From CAVHXA01 sp963639765 (GTDB lineage Bacteria > Bacillota > Clostridia > Oscillospirales > Oscillospiraceae), in the NCBI GenBank assembly GCA_963639765.1, contig CAVHXA010000102.1, positions 1 through 5,777 of the forward strand: a stretch of DNA of 5,777 nt. The letters run 5' to 3'. Positions 4,401-5,777 of the stretch are shown here, one piece after another; within the stretch, counting starts at the first letter, position 1, and each line of letters opens with the position of its first letter. A program made the position numbers and the translations under genes. The notes below the pieces were generated by a model. It was not told the origin of the DNA. It saw only the letters and a list, made by a program, of their open reading frames with translations, and did no database searches.

Positions 4401-4561
4401 AAGACGTGGACGAAAAAAAGAAGAATGCAGACAGCGAACAGCAGAAGAAGGCTGTAAGTGCCTTCCTTTCCATGCGAGCAAAGGCTGCGGATAAAGGGTA
4501 TTTGAGCGAAAAAGAAATTGAGACCGAGATAGCCGAGGCTCGCAAGGGAAAACTCGGATAA
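4397..4561 (+). CDS. Small acidic/basic protein with an antitoxin-like C-terminal tail
   Basis: A 54-residue ORF starts in the ATGA that overlaps the remnant before it. It has a Lys/Glu-rich N-terminus (MKDVDEKKKNADSEQQKK), then AVSAFLSMRAKAADKGYLSE and the ending KEIETEIAEARKGKLG. The pattern of a helix, Gly-Tyr-Leu-Ser and an EIxxEIxxAR repeat recalls the toxin-binding tails of some small type II antitoxins, but here there is no DNA-binding domain and no toxin next to it. GGAGG at 4392-4396 abuts the ATG, which is too close for initiation. The in-frame GTG at 4406 lies 9 bases from that site and may be the true start, giving 51 residues. The ORF is most likely a real gene, formerly coupled to the truncated one. 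The antitoxin idea is an inference from pattern only. Confidence 0.6.
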   Translation: MKDVDEKKKNADSEQQKKAVSAFLSMRAKAADKGYLSEKEIETEIAEARKGKLG

Positions 4562-4589
4562 GAAAAATCACAGAGGGGCGCCCCTCTGT
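4562..4589 (-). terminator. Palindromic hairpin with T run on the minus strand
   Basis: ACAGAGGGGC and GCCCCTCTGT abut as a perfect 20-base palindrome at 4570-4589. Read on the minus strand it is followed by GATTTTTCT, the form of an intrinsic terminator. On the + strand it is followed by CCTTTGG, so termination of the upstream + strand genes would be weaker. Confidence 0.55.
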
Positions 4590-4613
4590 CCTTTGGTATA
4601 GCACCAAAGGACA
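4587..4613 (+). other. Second hairpin overlapping the first
   Basis: TGTCCTTTGGT (4587-4597) and ACCAAAGGACA (4603-4613) form an 11-bp perfect stem with a 5-base ATAGC loop. Its first three bases are also the last three of the preceding hairpin. No T run follows. It lies 38 bases before the surface protein gene and could be a leader structure, an mRNA stabiliser or part of a joint terminator. Confidence 0.55.
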
Positions 4614-4651
4614 ATGACAATCTGAACAAAGAAGGAAAGAGGCGAAAACAT

Positions 4652-5777
4652 ATGAAGAACCGACTGCTCAGTATTCTGATCAGTTTTATGCTGGTTGTTG
4701 CATTACTACCGACTGCCGTCTTTGCGGCGGAAATTGAAGTCGGTACAGATGACGACTTGCAATCCAAAATCGACAGTGCAAATAGTGGCGATATTATCAA
4801 ACTGACAGGCGACATTAAACTCAGAGACGGGCTGACAATCAACAAGATCGTTTACCTCGACATGAACGGCAAAACGGTAAGCAGTGTTGATGAGATTAAA
4901 GTTCAAGACGGCGGCCATCTGATCATTAGTGACAGCAGCGCCGCTGAAAGCGGGAACGTAAACATGGATATTGTGATTAAAGTCGGCTGCGCTCTCACCC
5001 TGAACAGCGGAACGGTGAAGAAACATATCTCTGTCAGAGGCAGCACATTCACCATGAACGGCGGTGCTGTCGATACAGGTGACAAGAGAGCAATTCATAA
5101 CAGCGGCACCATGTATGCCAACGGCGGAACGGTGACGAGCACGAATACAGATGTTAATAACTCTCTGCTAAACTGGGGAACAATAGATGTTGGCACAGAC
5201 AAAGACGGCACGACCTTTGATTGCTGTGTCGGCAACTGTCCAGGTGCGGTTATAAAAGACGGCATTTTTAAGGGCATGGTGAAGAACAGCGGAGGTAGCA
5301 GTGAGTATACCAACCCGGGAAAAATTACCGGCGGCACGTTTATGAACACTGTGACGAACGAGCGCGATGGCATCATCTCCGGCGGAACCTTTACAGGCAC
5401 CGTGAACGGCGCGTACACCGTTGCCTTTGACTCGAACGGAGGCAGTGAAGTGCCGTGGCAGATACGCGCCAACGCGCCCGCCACCGTACCGGACAACCCC
5501 ACCAAGGCGGGCTGCACCTTTGTGGGCTGGTATAAGGACGGAACGCCGTGGGATTTTGAAACCGCCGTAACAGAGAACATCACACTCGCGGCGAGGTGGA
5601 ACGCCATCGTCTACGATGACAGCGAACCCAGCTATTCCATTACCGTGAACAAAGCCGAGAACGGCACAATCACCTCCAGCCGCCGCTATGCCGAGCGCGG
5701 AGATCGCGTAACACTGACGGTTGAGCCGGATACGGGCTGGACGCTGGAAACCTTGACCGTCACCGACAGGAACGGCA
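4652..5777 (+). CDS. Secreted repeat-rich surface protein, 5' part (runs off the window)
   Basis: The frame is open from the ATG at 4652 to the window end, giving 375 residues without a stop. AAGGAAAGAGG at 4632-4642 is the ribosome site. Residues 1-25 form a signal peptide: KNR, a hydrophobic core, and a VFAA cleavage area near residues 23-26. Residues 27-254 are rich in Gly, Thr, Asn and Ser with recurring GGT/SGGTF turns, which suggests a right-handed beta-helix; LQSKIDSANSGDIIKLTGDI is a common opening in clostridial surface proteins. Residues 255-317 form an InlB B-type (Listeria-Bacteroides) repeat, from YTVAFDSNGG through TFVGWYKDGTPWDF to LAARWN. From residue 328 a second bacterial repeat begins (YSITVNKAENGTITS, later VTLTVEPDTGW). 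The protein is probably an exported adhesin or matrix protein. Its cell-wall anchor is not in view. No good promoter is visible just upstream. Confidence 0.88.
   Translation, partial: MKNRLLSILISFMLVVALLPTAVFAAEIEVGTDDDLQSKIDSANSGDIIKLTGDIKLRDGLTINKIVYLDMNGKTVSSVDEIKVQDGGHLIISDSSAAESGNVNMDIVIKVGCALTLNSGTVKKHISVRGSTFTMNGGAVDTGDKRAIHNSGTMYANGGTVTSTNTDVNNSLLNWGTIDVGTDKDGTTFDCCVGNCPGAVIKDGIFKGMVKNSGGSSEYTNPGKITGGTFMNTVTNERDGIISGGTFTGTVNGAYTVAFDSNGGSEVPWQIRANAPATVPDNPTKAGCTFVGWYKDGTPWDFETAVTENITLAARWNAIVYDDSEPSYSITVNKAENGTITSSRRYAERGDRVTLTVEPDTGWTLETLTVTDRNG

Noticed and set aside
4234..4494. Arg-rich 86-codon + strand ORF.
   Set aside because: It is a shadow: the overlapping frame at 4227-4400 and the ORF at 4397-4561 have better composition, and the Arg-rich reading is typical of an off-frame translation.
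4303..4845. 180-codon minus-strand ORF rich in Ser, Phe and Leu.
   Set aside because: It is antisense to the small ORF, the hairpins and the signal-peptide end of the surface gene. It has low-complexity composition and no ribosome site that I can support.
5095..5607. 170-codon minus-strand ORF.
   Set aside because: It is antisense to the surface protein, whose signal peptide, repeats and uninterrupted frame are far stronger evidence.

Overview
The window looks like part of a plasmid, or of an integrative/mobilisable element, from a gut-type Firmicute (Clostridia). The evidence is strong AGGAGG-type ribosome sites, TTGACA/TATAAT-type promoters with 17-bp spacers, a DUF5348-like protein, and a dense run of stability genes. 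The assignment rests on gene style only; there is no marker gene for taxonomy. All convincing genes are on the + strand.

Layout: (1) 1-299, the 3' end of a protein with a C-terminal helix-turn-helix, possibly a replication or primase-type protein. (2) 321-954, a mazEF toxin-antitoxin pair whose promoter -10 box lies inside a perfect 12-bp-arm palindrome. (3) 961-1157, a regulatory stretch with a short 9-bp tandem array, a Rho-independent terminator and a longer 9-bp-phased array of ten ATA-bearing units that covers the parA promoter. (4) 1182-2235, a type Ib partition operon: a small ParA ATPase with a probable TTG start, and a ribbon-helix-helix partner. (5) 2236-2547, a terminator, then a mostly empty stretch, then a promoter flanked and overlapped by two exact 11-bp direct repeats. 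(6) 2548-3599, higB-higA followed by a DUF5348-like gene. (7) 3609-4226, a relB-yafQ pair with its own promoter and TGCA palindromes. (8) 4227-4561, a start-less coding remnant and a small overlapping ORF with an antitoxin-like tail. (9) 4570-4613, two overlapping hairpins. (10) 4652-5777, the 5' part of a secreted, repeat-rich surface protein that runs off the window.

Together, about 4 kb carries one active partition locus and three complete type II toxin-antitoxin pairs, plus a possible orphan antitoxin fragment. Each complete module has its own promoter with operator-like repeats, as expected of a maintenance island that acts by both segregation and post-segregational killing. The least ordinary signal is the 9-bp-phased array at 1068-1157, which is a good candidate for the partition centromere and operator. 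The junction at 4227, where a coding remnant begins directly after the yafQ stop codon, suggests that the TA cassette displaced the front of an older mobilisation-type gene.
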